Below are positions 1-7,480 of a stretch of 12,665 bases of DNA, in pieces. The notes under the pieces were generated by a model. The model did no database searches. It was given only the letters and a program-made list of their open reading frames with translations, and had not been told where the DNA came from. The translations under genes were made by a program, and so were the position numbers. Position 1 is the stretch's first letter. Each line of letters starts with the position of its first letter. Source of the DNA: Gammaproteobacteria bacterium UBA3067 (GTDB taxonomy: Bacteria; Pseudomonadota; Gammaproteobacteria; Pseudomonadales; UBA3067); the NCBI GenBank assembly GCA_002366835.1, contig DFBZ01000022.1, positions 1 through 12,665 on the forward strand, read 5' to 3'.

Positions 1-193
1 GAAGGCCGCTGGGGTCGGTCTCGTCTTCATCAGGGATCCATGGGGCAAGACAAGTGCGGTCTTTTACACAGGGGTCCGTTAGTGCGTGCAGAAATTCTAC
101 AATATCGGCCACACTCTTATCAGTAAGTTCAACAATTCGATGGACATTGTTAATCCTGTTCAGCGAAAGCTGATCTGTAGCGTTCATACCCAT
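1..193 (-). pseudogene. C-terminal remnant of di-haem cytochrome c peroxidase (MauG-like), runs off left edge
   Basis: The minus strand is open from an ATG at 193 (a second ATG lies at 187) to the window edge. It encodes about 64 residues, including INNVHRIVEL, VEFLHALTDPC and CLAPWIPD. These match my memory of the extreme C-terminus of periplasmic cytochrome c peroxidase/MauG-family proteins, which reduce peroxide or oxidise substrates with c-type haems. A full-length member is several hundred residues and carries two CXXCH haem motifs upstream of this segment. Here an in-frame TGA at 199-197 precedes the first ATG, and I see no continuing homology in the 140 bases before the next gene, so the N-terminal bulk is missing. 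This is most likely a 5'-truncated gene left where the neighbouring operon was inserted or rearranged. The alternative is a short independent protein. The family call is from recognition, not a search. Confidence 0.6.
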
Positions 194-222
194 AAGTCAG
201 GTGCCTGCGTCGCGTCAAACTA

Positions 223-282
223 TTGCAAAATGGTGCAACACTCGTAAAACTAAGCCCATTGTTCTACAAGCGTTTATCGCTT
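223..282. promoter_or_regulatory. Two short inverted repeats upstream of the ABC operon (candidate operator region)
   Basis: The 146-base gap before the ATPase gene holds two perfect 5-bp inverted repeats: TTGCA/TGCAA with a 6-base spacer (223-238) and AAGCG/CGCTT with a 5-base spacer (268-282). A loose -10-like TAAGAT lies at 290-295, without a convincing -35. This gap must contain the operon promoter because the flanking remnant is on the other strand. The repeats could be a regulator site, but dyads this short also arise by chance. Confidence 0.25.
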
Positions 283-339
283 ATTCAGTTAAGATAGAAA
301 TCAATAATAATTCCTCACGTTTAAAACAGGCCAGCCAGT

Positions 340-1098
340 ATGGAATCAGGTCAGTCCGGTAGCGAAATCGTCGTCTTGAAAGATGTTGTTAAAAACTATC
401 CGCTGGGGAAAGTTTCGGTGCCTGCCTTGCGGGGTATCAATCTCACCTTGCACCGAGGCGAGTTCACTGCACTTGTGGGTGCTTCTGGCAGTGGCAAGAG
501 TACACTGCTTAATATGATTGGTTGCGTTGACCTTCCCAGTGAAGGCAAAGTCTTCATTGATGGGGTAGACGTCACCCAGGAATCAGACAAAGCCCTCACC
601 CGTTTACGTTTGCACAAACTTGGTTTTATCTTTCAATCCTTTAATTTGGTCAACGTGCTTACTGTTTACCAAAACGTAGAAATGCCCCTGCTTCTGCAAG
701 GTGGCTTTTCCGCTAAAGAGCGAAAAGCACGAGTAGAAAAACTACTCAATCAAGTGGGTCTCAGCAGTCACCTTAAACACCGGCCCAATGAGCTGTCGGG
801 TGGGCAGCGGCAGCGGGTTTCCATCGCCAGGGCTCTCGTGGGGCAGCCAAAAATCGTGCTGGCCGACGAACCCACCGCCAACCTCGACTCTCGCACTGGA
901 AAAGAAATAATCGATCTGATGCACGACATCAATCAAAGCGACGGCACCACCTTTCTTTTTTCCACCCATGACCAGCGGGTGGTTTCCCGTGTTGATCGCG
1001 TTATTCCCATTGAGGATGGCTTGCTATTACCTGAAGAGCCTATCGAGCAGAAATCTAGCGCGCAGGGCGAAACTCAAGGGGTCGCGCTCAGTGGATAA
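340..1098 (+). CDS. ABC transporter ATP-binding protein, LolD/MacB family
   Basis: This 252-residue ATPase would drive the two permeases encoded next to it from the cytoplasmic face of the inner membrane. All nucleotide-binding motifs are present: Walker A GASGSGKST (47-55), Q-loop Gln99, signature LSGGQ (152-156), Walker B KIVLAD with Glu177, D-loop NLD (181-183) and H-loop His210. The length and the segment LGFIFQSFNLVNVLTVYQNV are typical of the LolD/MacB/FtsE branch, which couples to permeases with four membrane segments. The last about 25 residues are a variable tail. The ATG at 340 has a weak upstream AACAGG (325-330). The gene ends inside the start of the first permease gene (8-base overlap), implying translational coupling. 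It is probably active; the substrate cannot be told from the ATPase. Confidence 0.93.
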   Translation: MESGQSGSEIVVLKDVVKNYPLGKVSVPALRGINLTLHRGEFTALVGASGSGKSTLLNMIGCVDLPSEGKVFIDGVDVTQESDKALTRLRLHKLGFIFQSFNLVNVLTVYQNVEMPLLLQGGFSAKERKARVEKLLNQVGLSSHLKHRPNELSGGQRQRVSIARALVGQPKIVLADEPTANLDSRTGKEIIDLMHDINQSDGTTFLFSTHDQRVVSRVDRVIPIEDGLLLPEEPIEQKSSAQGETQGVALSG

Positions 1099-3223
1099 GG
1101 GCGTTCTGCAACTGGTCTTTCAGCTTTCTATACGCAGCCTCTGGAGTCACCGCGTTAAAAACCTGGTGGTGGGTAGCATTATCTTTATTGGCGTTTTTCT
1201 ATTGGTAACAGCCAATGCCATGCTCGACAGTGTTAGTCGGGGCATGGAATCCAGCATCACCGCCAGCATCACCGGCCATTTGCAGCTGTATGATAAAGAT
1301 GCCCAGGATCAACTCTCTATGATGGGCATGATGGGGAACTTCCTCAGTAAACCCCATATTGGCCACGTTGCCGACTTTCAAACCTTGCGCAATGAAATAG
1401 AAAAACACCCCAACGTTAAAGCCCTCATCCCCATGGGCACCGACACCACCATCGTTTACGGTGGAAACCGCATCGACCAGGCGGCAGCAGAAATACGACA
1501 AGCCTTGAAGCAACTGCCTCCCGAATTAACAGCGCAGGAAAAACAACAGCACTTACACGCTCATCAACAGCATTTGCAAGATCTAATCGACCATCTGCAT
1601 CGTGAATACCAACTGATTATCAAATTCAGTGGCAAGCAAACAAAAACTGCGCTAGCTCTGGCGGATTTAAAGCAAGCCCGCAAGGAAACATTCTGGCAGA
1701 AATTAATGCTGGAGCCGGGGCCTAATCTGCAATTCCTTGAAACCCACATTGCCCCCTTGATGGATGATGAAAACCCCGTTTTTATGGAAGTGATCGGCAC
1801 CGACCTGGACAGGTTTAAAGACACCTTTCCCCGTTTTAAAATCGTCAAAGGTGGCATGGTCCCCTCTGGCCAGCGCGGTGTACTGGTCAATGACACCCAA
1901 TATGAAAAGGTGATTAAAGATCGCATTGCACGCGTATTCGATCGTGTATGGGAAAAACGTAACGAAGAAAACATTTTGATAAAAGACGACAAAGAACTAG
2001 GTCAATATGTAGAAAGACGCGCGAAAGAATACAAACAGTGGTTGTTATCCTTCGAAAGTGAAGCAAGGCTGGATATTCAGCAGGCTTTACAAACTTTCTT
2101 GAATGCCCCCGAGGCTGAGCTGGACACGCTTATACCAGAATTTCTTGCTTTGAGCGATGAGAACTTCTTAGCCCGATACGATTTTTTCTACACCCATATC
2201 GCGCCAAAACTGGACCTTTATCCTATTGATATCGGGGATAAAATCACCCTGAGGAAATTTGGCGAGGGAGAATCACAACAAGTTATTTTTTATGGCACCT
2301 ACCAGTTTGAAGGGGTAGAAAAAAGCGGCTTTAGTGCCCTGTTTCATCTGGTGGACATGACGACCTTTCGAGATCTTTATGGCTTTATGACCGAAGAAAA
2401 ACAAATAGAAATAAACAAACTAAAAAAAGAATTTAGCACCGTCGAGTGGGCACGAATAAACGTAGAAGATGAGCTGTTTTCCTCTGAAGAAGGCTTAATT
2501 GCAGAAATCTCCCTTGAAGCAGAAAAAGAAATACCAGAAGCGGAAATTACTTTAAGCAGCAGTCAAAATTTAAGCCGGGCAGAACGACAAGCCCGACGCC
2601 TCACAAAACGCTACAGCCAAATAGAAATTGATCAAGGTGCTGTCTTAAGTGCTGCCGTTGTTCTGCACGATGAAACCCAAATAAAAAAGAGCCGCAAAGA
2701 AATTGAAGCGATCATTCAAAATAAATCTCTGCCAGTGCAAGTGATTGATTGGCAAAAGGCATCGGGTTATGTGGGGCAAATGATTTCCGTTATGAAAATC
2801 ATTCTGGTGATATTTATCGTTTTTGTTTTCCTTGTTTCTATGGTGGTTGTGAACAACGCCATGCTGATGTCCACCATTAACCGCTACGGCGAAATCGGCA
2901 CACTGCGGGCTATTGGTGCAGGGCGCAGTGTAATCATGGGTATCTTCTTATTAGAAAGCACGCTGCTCACCCTGGTTGCAGCGTTCTTTGGTGCCATTGC
3001 GGGCATTATCACCGTTAAGTATTTTCACGCAGTGGGAATTGCCGCACCAAGATTTGAATTTTATTTTCTTTTTGGCGGGCCGCGTTTATTTCCTGATATT
3101 GATATTTACGATCTCTACTTAGGCCCGCTGGTGATCTTAGCCGTTAGCGTTCTGGCGACTTTTTATCCAGCGTTACTGGCAACCAGGGTGCCGCCCATTA
3201 TTGCCATGAGCGCTCGAGAATAA
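1091..3223 (+). CDS. MacB/FtsX-type ABC permease with very large periplasmic domain
   Basis: I place the start at GTG 1091 (710 residues), with AAGGGG about 9 bases upstream and an 8-base overlap with the ATPase gene. The longer in-frame reading from 968 would bury 41 unlikely residues inside the ATPase gene. Topology is MacB-like: one membrane segment at about residues 24-45, a periplasmic domain at about 46-564, then three segments near 565-590, 613-645 and 673-697. The FtsX-family motif RYGEIGTLRAIGAGR follows the second segment (from about 598). The periplasmic domain, about 520 residues, is far larger than the roughly 200-250 usual in LolC/LolE/MacB. It contains two charged helical stretches likely to form coiled coils (about 130-175 and 435-514). 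This suggests an extended periplasmic stalk or docking surface for the LolA-like protein encoded downstream. Family assignment is firm; cargo is unknown. Confidence 0.9.
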   Translation: MDKGVLQLVFQLSIRSLWSHRVKNLVVGSIIFIGVFLLVTANAMLDSVSRGMESSITASITGHLQLYDKDAQDQLSMMGMMGNFLSKPHIGHVADFQTLRNEIEKHPNVKALIPMGTDTTIVYGGNRIDQAAAEIRQALKQLPPELTAQEKQQHLHAHQQHLQDLIDHLHREYQLIIKFSGKQTKTALALADLKQARKETFWQKLMLEPGPNLQFLETHIAPLMDDENPVFMEVIGTDLDRFKDTFPRFKIVKGGMVPSGQRGVLVNDTQYEKVIKDRIARVFDRVWEKRNEENILIKDDKELGQYVERRAKEYKQWLLSFESEARLDIQQALQTFLNAPEAELDTLIPEFLALSDENFLARYDFFYTHIAPKLDLYPIDIGDKITLRKFGEGESQQVIFYGTYQFEGVEKSGFSALFHLVDMTTFRDLYGFMTEEKQIEINKLKKEFSTVEWARINVEDELFSSEEGLIAEISLEAEKEIPEAEITLSSSQNLSRAERQARRLTKRYSQIEIDQGAVLSAAVVLHDETQIKKSRKEIEAIIQNKSLPVQVIDWQKASGYVGQMISVMKIILVIFIVFVFLVSMVVVNNAMLMSTINRYGEIGTLRAIGAGRSVIMGIFLLESTLLTLVAAFFGAIAGIITVKYFHAVGIAAPRFEFYFLFGGPRLFPDIDIYDLYLGPLVILAVSVLATFYPALLATRVPPIIAMSARE

Positions 3224-3240
3224 GGAATAATAGATTAACC

Positions 3241-4578
3241 ATGAAACTCTATTTAACTATTGCGTTTCGAAATCTAATTCAGGCGAAACGGCGCACCTTG
3301 TTACTAGGCTCTGCAGTGGCCTTGGTCACGTTTATCCATATCGGTTTGCAGAGTATTTCCAATGGTTATATGGAGGGCCTCGTACGGGGGGCAACCGCTG
3401 TTGCAGCCGGGCATATTAATGTCGTGGGTTTGTTTAAACATAATATCTCACGTATGTCCCCCCTGCTGAATGACAGCGACAAAGTAAAAGCAGTGATCGC
3501 AGAAAGCCTTGGTGACGACCTCGACTCCATGGTGGACCGGAACAGTATTATGGGCCGTATGATCGGCGAGAACCGTTCCGTCTACTTATTTCTACAGGGT
3601 ATTAATCTAAACGCCGAAAAAAACCTGCGCGGCGTATTACGCCCGGTGAGTATTACAAATGCCGATGGCACAAAGGAAAACCTCGGCTCCCTAAATACCC
3701 TCGATAAACCCTACCATATAATATTATTCCAAACCCAGGCTAAAAAACTCGGTGTTGGCGTGGGCGACGTGATTTCTTTTCGCGCAAAAACCGCCATTGG
3801 CACCAACGTGACCAGCCTGACCGTAGGCGCTATTGTGGAAGATGTGGGCATGGTGAGTCAGTTTTTCACCTTTACCTCGCGCCCCGTGGTACAGGAGTTG
3901 ATGCAAATTGATGAACATGTGGGCACCCGAGTATTGGTGTATTTAAAAGATAGAGAAAGTGCTGATGCCAAACTGATTAAATTACGTCAAGCGCTTGAAG
4001 CAGCCGACTTTAAACTGACTGATTATCAATCCGCCTCCCTTTTTCGGCGCTGGCCTAACCTCGAAAGACAAGACTGGCTCGGCCAACGCCTCGACCTTAC
4101 CACCTGGCAAGACGATATCAAAGAAGCGGAAATCGTTGTGGACAGCATACGCGGCGTCAGTTATGTATTACTGCTGATACTCTCGATCATTATTATTATC
4201 GGCATTATGAATACAGTGTGGATTAGCGTACGCGAACGCACCAACGAAATTGGTTGTCTACGCGCTATCGGCATGGGTTCTCGCGGTATATTGCTGCTCT
4301 TTATGATAGAAGCCATGTTGCTGGGTTTAGTGGGTGCCGTGATTGGGGGGCTGGCAGGCGCTCTTGGCGTGGGCCTGATTTCCGCACTGGAAATTCCCAT
4401 ACACAACGAAGCCATGCGTATTATTCTGTTTGCTAATCAGGTGAATTTGAAAATCAGTTTATTCGAGATTGTGCGGGCCATTTTTATTTTTTCCACTGTC
4501 ACCTCTCTTGCCGCGTTATTGCCTTCCATAAAAGCGGCTCACATCCAGCCATTACAAGCCATCAACCATATTGAATAA
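3241..4578 (+). CDS. Second ABC permease, LolC/LolE/MacB (FtsX) family
   Basis: This 445-residue inner-membrane permease probably pairs with the larger one to make a heterodimer, as LolC pairs with LolE. Membrane segments are visible at about residues 18-38, 305-330, 348-383 and 409-430, with a periplasmic domain of about 265 residues between the first two. The FtsX motif RTNEIGCLRAIGMGSR follows the second segment. The ATG at 3241 lies 17 bases after the previous stop, with AAGGA at 3222-3226, a slightly long spacing. The stop overlaps a TTG that could start the next gene. The normal size here contrasts with the oversized partner, so the two subunits probably have different periplasmic roles. 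Substrate could be lipoprotein, lipid or another hydrophobic molecule. Confidence 0.9.
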   Translation: MKLYLTIAFRNLIQAKRRTLLLGSAVALVTFIHIGLQSISNGYMEGLVRGATAVAAGHINVVGLFKHNISRMSPLLNDSDKVKAVIAESLGDDLDSMVDRNSIMGRMIGENRSVYLFLQGINLNAEKNLRGVLRPVSITNADGTKENLGSLNTLDKPYHIILFQTQAKKLGVGVGDVISFRAKTAIGTNVTSLTVGAIVEDVGMVSQFFTFTSRPVVQELMQIDEHVGTRVLVYLKDRESADAKLIKLRQALEAADFKLTDYQSASLFRRWPNLERQDWLGQRLDLTTWQDDIKEAEIVVDSIRGVSYVLLLILSIIIIIGIMNTVWISVRERTNEIGCLRAIGMGSRGILLLFMIEAMLLGLVGAVIGGLAGALGVGLISALEIPIHNEAMRIILFANQVNLKISLFEIVRAIFIFSTVTSLAALLPSIKAAHIQPLQAINHIE

Positions 4579-4585
4579 AATAATT

Positions 4586-5410
4586 ATGATTCGACAAGTT
4601 CTTTATATTCGTAAGCATATTCGCAATAACATTACGCTAGCACGCCTGTTGTTGATGTTTCTCCTTTTTCCCGTAGCCGTCACCGCCAATACGCTACCAA
4701 CATCTCTCAATCAAACGGAGGTCAATACGCTGGTTAAGAAAATGGATGAATTAAGTCGTTTCGAAACCGACTTTAATGCCGAAATTTTCCTTCAGCAAAA
4801 ACACCGTGAAAAAGGCGACTTGCTATATAAAATGGCGGTTTTTCGACAAGACCAGAGCAACCACCTCACCATGCTATTTCTCAAACCCAAAACGGATGCA
4901 GGGAAGGGCTATCTCGTACTGGATAAAAACCTCTTCCTCTACACCCCCAATACGGGAGACTGGACCCGCGTGAGTGAAGACCGTATCAGTGGCACGGATA
5001 CCAACCTGGCCGATTTTGATGACTGGAATTTATCAGAAGAATATAGCGCCGAATTCGTAGCCCTGGAGAAACTTGGGGAATTTCCTGTTTACCATATTGC
5101 GCTCACCGCCCGACCAGGCATACAAGTCAAAGCCCAGCGTATCGGCTTGTGGATCGAACCTAGCAAAAGTTTCGCCCTAAAAGTGCAGGAATACGCGCAA
5201 TCTGGCCGACTACTGCGCACCACCTATCGCACCAAATGGCGCAAGGTAGGGGATGAAGGCGAAACCCAGCGCTTCATCCCAATGGAAACCCGCATTTATG
5301 ATGAAGTGGAAAAAGGTAATCAAACCATCATGGTGATTGATAAAATTGCCCTCAGACAATTATCCAAAGAAATCTTCACAAAAGCCTGGCTGGAAGCTAA
5401 AAGCCGTTGA
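4586..5410 (+). CDS. LolA-like periplasmic carrier (outer membrane lipoprotein-sorting protein family)
   Basis: The product is about 274 residues from ATG 4586; a TTG at 4571 would add five residues and overlap the permease stop. Neither start has a clear ribosome site, so translation may be coupled. A positively charged N-terminus, the hydrophobic LLLMFLLFPVAVTA and a likely cut after VTA give a Sec signal peptide. The mature part has features I associate with the LolA-like fold of this family: RISGTDTNLADFDDWNLSEE, a LWIEPS strand, RLLRTTYRTKW, RIYDEVEKGN and the C-terminal IFTKAWLEAKSR. These proteins are half-barrels that carry lipids or lipidated proteins across the periplasm. Between two ABC permeases and an outer-membrane barrel it would be the shuttle. 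This is not canonical LolA, which is shorter and encoded elsewhere. Confidence 0.88.
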   Translation: MIRQVLYIRKHIRNNITLARLLLMFLLFPVAVTANTLPTSLNQTEVNTLVKKMDELSRFETDFNAEIFLQQKHREKGDLLYKMAVFRQDQSNHLTMLFLKPKTDAGKGYLVLDKNLFLYTPNTGDWTRVSEDRISGTDTNLADFDDWNLSEEYSAEFVALEKLGEFPVYHIALTARPGIQVKAQRIGLWIEPSKSFALKVQEYAQSGRLLRTTYRTKWRKVGDEGETQRFIPMETRIYDEVEKGNQTIMVIDKIALRQLSKEIFTKAWLEAKSR

Positions 5411-6822
5411 AGCACCTTCTGCGCTTACTATTATTTCCCATATTCGCCTGCTGTATTCTTATTTATCAAGCTGCAAATGCTGATGAACGGGAAGACGATT
5501 TATTTGGTGAGGAAGACACCACCTTATTTAGCGAGCAAGCAGACAGCGAGGCCAAGGGAGAAAATTCATCCCTTAAATTAGCGCTTAAAGAAGCCCTGCA
5601 ACAAAAAGAAAAACACCTGGATATTGGCGGGCGTTTTTATTATACAAACTCTCTTCTCATTCCTGAAAATAGCCAGCTCAGTGATGGGCGACTAAGCACC
5701 AGTGGAATAGTCGACCTCTATTTTGATGCACGTTTAGATGATGATCTGCGCTTCTATTTCCAGCAAAAGCTATCCAACTCCGTTGCCAGCGAGAAAAACA
5801 TTGTCCCGCTTGTTCTTTCTCAGCTAGGTGAAAAAAATGATGTTGACCAATTATGGATAAAATTTAGTATTGATCAGGGTTACTATTTTACCTTAGGTAA
5901 ACAGCCCACCAAACTCGGTACAGGCTTTGTATGGCAACCGACTGACTTTCTCAACGTAGACAGATACAACCCTCTTGATCTCACTGATCAGCGCCTAGGT
6001 GTAAACTTAGTCAAACTGCAAATCCCCCTTCCCGATAACAACCTGAATATCTACGCCATTGCCCAGTTAGATGACACCGAAACACTGGATGAAATCGGCG
6101 CATTGTTACGCATTGAGTATTTATCCAAATCTGGCGAATATGCCTTATCGCTAAAAAACAGCAAGGATAGCCAGCTGCGCCTCGGCTTTGATGCATCCGT
6201 TGGATTCAAATATTTTGACTGGTTAATATCCGCCGCCGCCATTCATAACGACCCAAGGCCATTTGTTATCGAAGCACTTGGCCCAGCACAGTTTCTTCTT
6301 GCTGACCTGCTTGACGCCTCGCAAACCATCGATAGATCAGAAGAGTGGTTTCAGCAGACCTCCACCGGATTTCTTTACACGCGCACTATTTTCGACAATA
6401 AAACCCTGATTATTAATGGCGAATATTTTTACAACGAAGCTGGGTATACAAATCGAGATGTGCTGCCTTCTATAATTATAAATAGCTTTATTCCCGGCAG
6501 TACGACGAACTTCAATCCACTTTATTTTGGCAAAGAGTATGCTGCCGTGGGGTTGAGTATCAACGGCTTGGGAGGTGATCAAGACCAAAGCATTAGCGTA
6601 ATAGCAATATCAAACCTTGATGATCAAACCGGCGTAACGCAACTGGTATATCGAACACAGCTTTTTCGTGACCTGGCTTTGTCTACATCTATGGGTTGGT
6701 TTTTGGGTGATGAAGGAGTTTTTAGGCCGAGTCTGGGTGAAACAAACGTGCCTTTTGCGGAAGATTTGTTAATACTGCCCCCACGCTTTAATGCTAGCTT
6801 GCAGTTGAGTTTGTCTTTTTGA
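5407..6822 (+). CDS. Outer-membrane beta-barrel protein, putative terminal component of the export operon
   Basis: The start is TTG 5407, inside a TTGA overlap with the previous stop. GGAAG lies about 10 bases upstream, and no other start keeps the signal peptide. Residues 1-25 (KHLLRLLLFPIF... to AANA) form a Sec signal peptide, followed by an acidic linker (about 26-52, rich in Asp/Glu). The remaining roughly 400 residues alternate polar and hydrophobic residues in strand-like runs and end in LQLSLSF; the terminal Phe471 is the classic BAM recognition residue. A segment at 163-183 (LGKQPTKLGTG, then WQPTDFLN) resembles a conserved turn in large barrels encoded with LolA-like proteins. The protein probably receives the cargo or inserts it in the outer membrane. 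No specific transporter family is claimed. No convincing terminator follows; only a 4-bp stem lies at 6851-6863. Confidence 0.8.
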   Translation: MKHLLRLLLFPIFACCILIYQAANADEREDDLFGEEDTTLFSEQADSEAKGENSSLKLALKEALQQKEKHLDIGGRFYYTNSLLIPENSQLSDGRLSTSGIVDLYFDARLDDDLRFYFQQKLSNSVASEKNIVPLVLSQLGEKNDVDQLWIKFSIDQGYYFTLGKQPTKLGTGFVWQPTDFLNVDRYNPLDLTDQRLGVNLVKLQIPLPDNNLNIYAIAQLDDTETLDEIGALLRIEYLSKSGEYALSLKNSKDSQLRLGFDASVGFKYFDWLISAAAIHNDPRPFVIEALGPAQFLLADLLDASQTIDRSEEWFQQTSTGFLYTRTIFDNKTLIINGEYFYNEAGYTNRDVLPSIIINSFIPGSTTNFNPLYFGKEYAAVGLSINGLGGDQDQSISVIAISNLDDQTGVTQLVYRTQLFRDLALSTSMGWFLGDEGVFRPSLGETNVPFAEDLLILPPRFNASLQLSLSF

Positions 6823-7005
6823 GTTGTTGGTTAGCGAGGGTGAAAATAAGCCGCGAAGTGCGGTAGCTTGGTAGTGGGATCAGGGAAGCGGGCGTAAAGT
6901 TTTACATGGGGTGACGTGGAAGCAGGGTATAGAAAATAGCCAAGTTTTTATGGTGTTTTTTTATTGGGTAAAATAGGGTTGAATTTTGACCGGCTGGACG
7001 CAATA

Positions 7006-7017
7006 CGTCATATGACG
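7006..7017. repeat. 12-bp perfect palindrome CGTCATATGACG
   Basis: This lies in the 228-base gap between the barrel gene and the cassette boundary and reads the same on both strands. It could be a dimeric regulator site or part of an older recombination site. The rest of the gap (6823-7050) shows a T-rich stretch and no gene. Confidence 0.4.
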
Positions 7018-7051
7018 CGGAATTTTACGTCTGGTGCTGGAAACCTTACTG

Positions 7052-7452
7052 TTAAGTGTCTAAACGAGTATGGAAGATAAAATCGAAGAAATAGGGACTG
7101 ATGATGAAGGTCGGCTATATCTCAGGCCTTCTTGCACATCATTTCCAATGATTTATCGAGAAGCCATGGAAGTGCGCTGGAATAAAGAGCGTGGTTACTT
7201 TTTGGCGGTGCTCCTCGTAAATGGAGCTGTCTCGATTGGTATCACCAAATATTAAAGGCAGCACTGGAGCAAGGTTGTAAACTCGCCGTTTCCTCCGATG
7301 TTTCGTGGGGAAATGTTTCTGCGGAATTGCAGGTGTAAATAATGGGTGCGCCTAGTGCGTCAAACACTTAACAAGTTGCTGTTGTTGCCGCTGCGTGGCT
7401 GGGGCAGCCTAAACGCTGCTTCGCTCTGTTTCGGCTGCACCAAAGGAAAATG
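7052..7452 (+). mobile_element. Integron-type gene cassette (about 401 bp) with a broken gene
   Basis: The left boundary is the G/TT of GTTAAGT (7051-7057), a perfect GTTRRRY core. The right boundary is the G/TT of GTTATAT (7452-7458) at the end of an attC-like site. The cassette's first bases TTAAGT are the exact complement of the R'' box ACTTAAC of that attC, and the match extends to 9 bp (GTTAAGTGT at 7051-7059 against ACACTTAAC at 7364-7372). That relationship is the hallmark of a single mobile cassette, because both boxes belong to one attC when the cassette is circular. Gene and attC share the plus-strand orientation, and attC starts 27 bases after the ancestral stop codon. No integron integrase or attI is in the window, so the platform is either left of here or absent. 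Confidence 0.72.
7070..7338 (+). pseudogene. Frameshifted small cassette protein (hypothetical)
   Basis: Reading from ATG 7070 gives 61 residues, ending in a poor tail (AVLLVNGAVSIGITKY) at 7255. After TTTTT at 7199-7203 another frame continues sensibly as GGAPRKWSCLDWYHQ, then ILKAALEQGCKLAVSSDV, to a TAA at 7336-7338. Joining the frames there (one missing base in the T-run) gives a protein of about 89 residues. It resembles small conserved hypotheticals common in integron arrays, with a GRLYLRP-like N-terminus, an R-W-S/D-WY-QI centre and a W-N-V near the end. The stop lies 27 bases before attC, as expected for a cassette gene. No clear ribosome site precedes the ATG. Function is unknown. 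A sequencing error in the homopolymer or slippage during expression are alternatives to true inactivation. Confidence 0.65.
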
Positions 7453-7458
7453 TTATAT
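7366..7458 (+). other. attC recombination site (integron)
   Basis: The site is bounded by R'' ACTTAAC (7366-7372) and R' GTTATAT (7452-7458, one mismatch to GTTRRRY). Between them is an imperfect hairpin: GGGGCAGCC (7401-7409) against GGCTGCACC (7433-7441) pairs 8 of 9, continued by AAAC (7411-7414) against GTTT (7428-7431). The left arm (7373-7400) is longer than the right arm (7442-7451), so the fold is asymmetric. The 93-base length is within the range for chromosomal integron attC sites. The call rests mainly on the core boxes and their match to the cassette start. Confidence 0.7.
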
Positions 7459-7480
7459 CTTTAAGTGGATCTAAATAACC

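Noticed and set aside
968..1090. N-terminal extension of the first permease to an ATG at 968
   Set aside because: The 41 extra residues lie wholly inside the ATPase coding sequence and do not look like a signal or membrane segment; GTG 1091 has a good AAGGGG and gives the normal family N-terminus.
6850..6864. CCGC/GCGG hairpin after the barrel gene as an operon terminator
   Set aside because: Only 4 bp of stem and no T-run follows.
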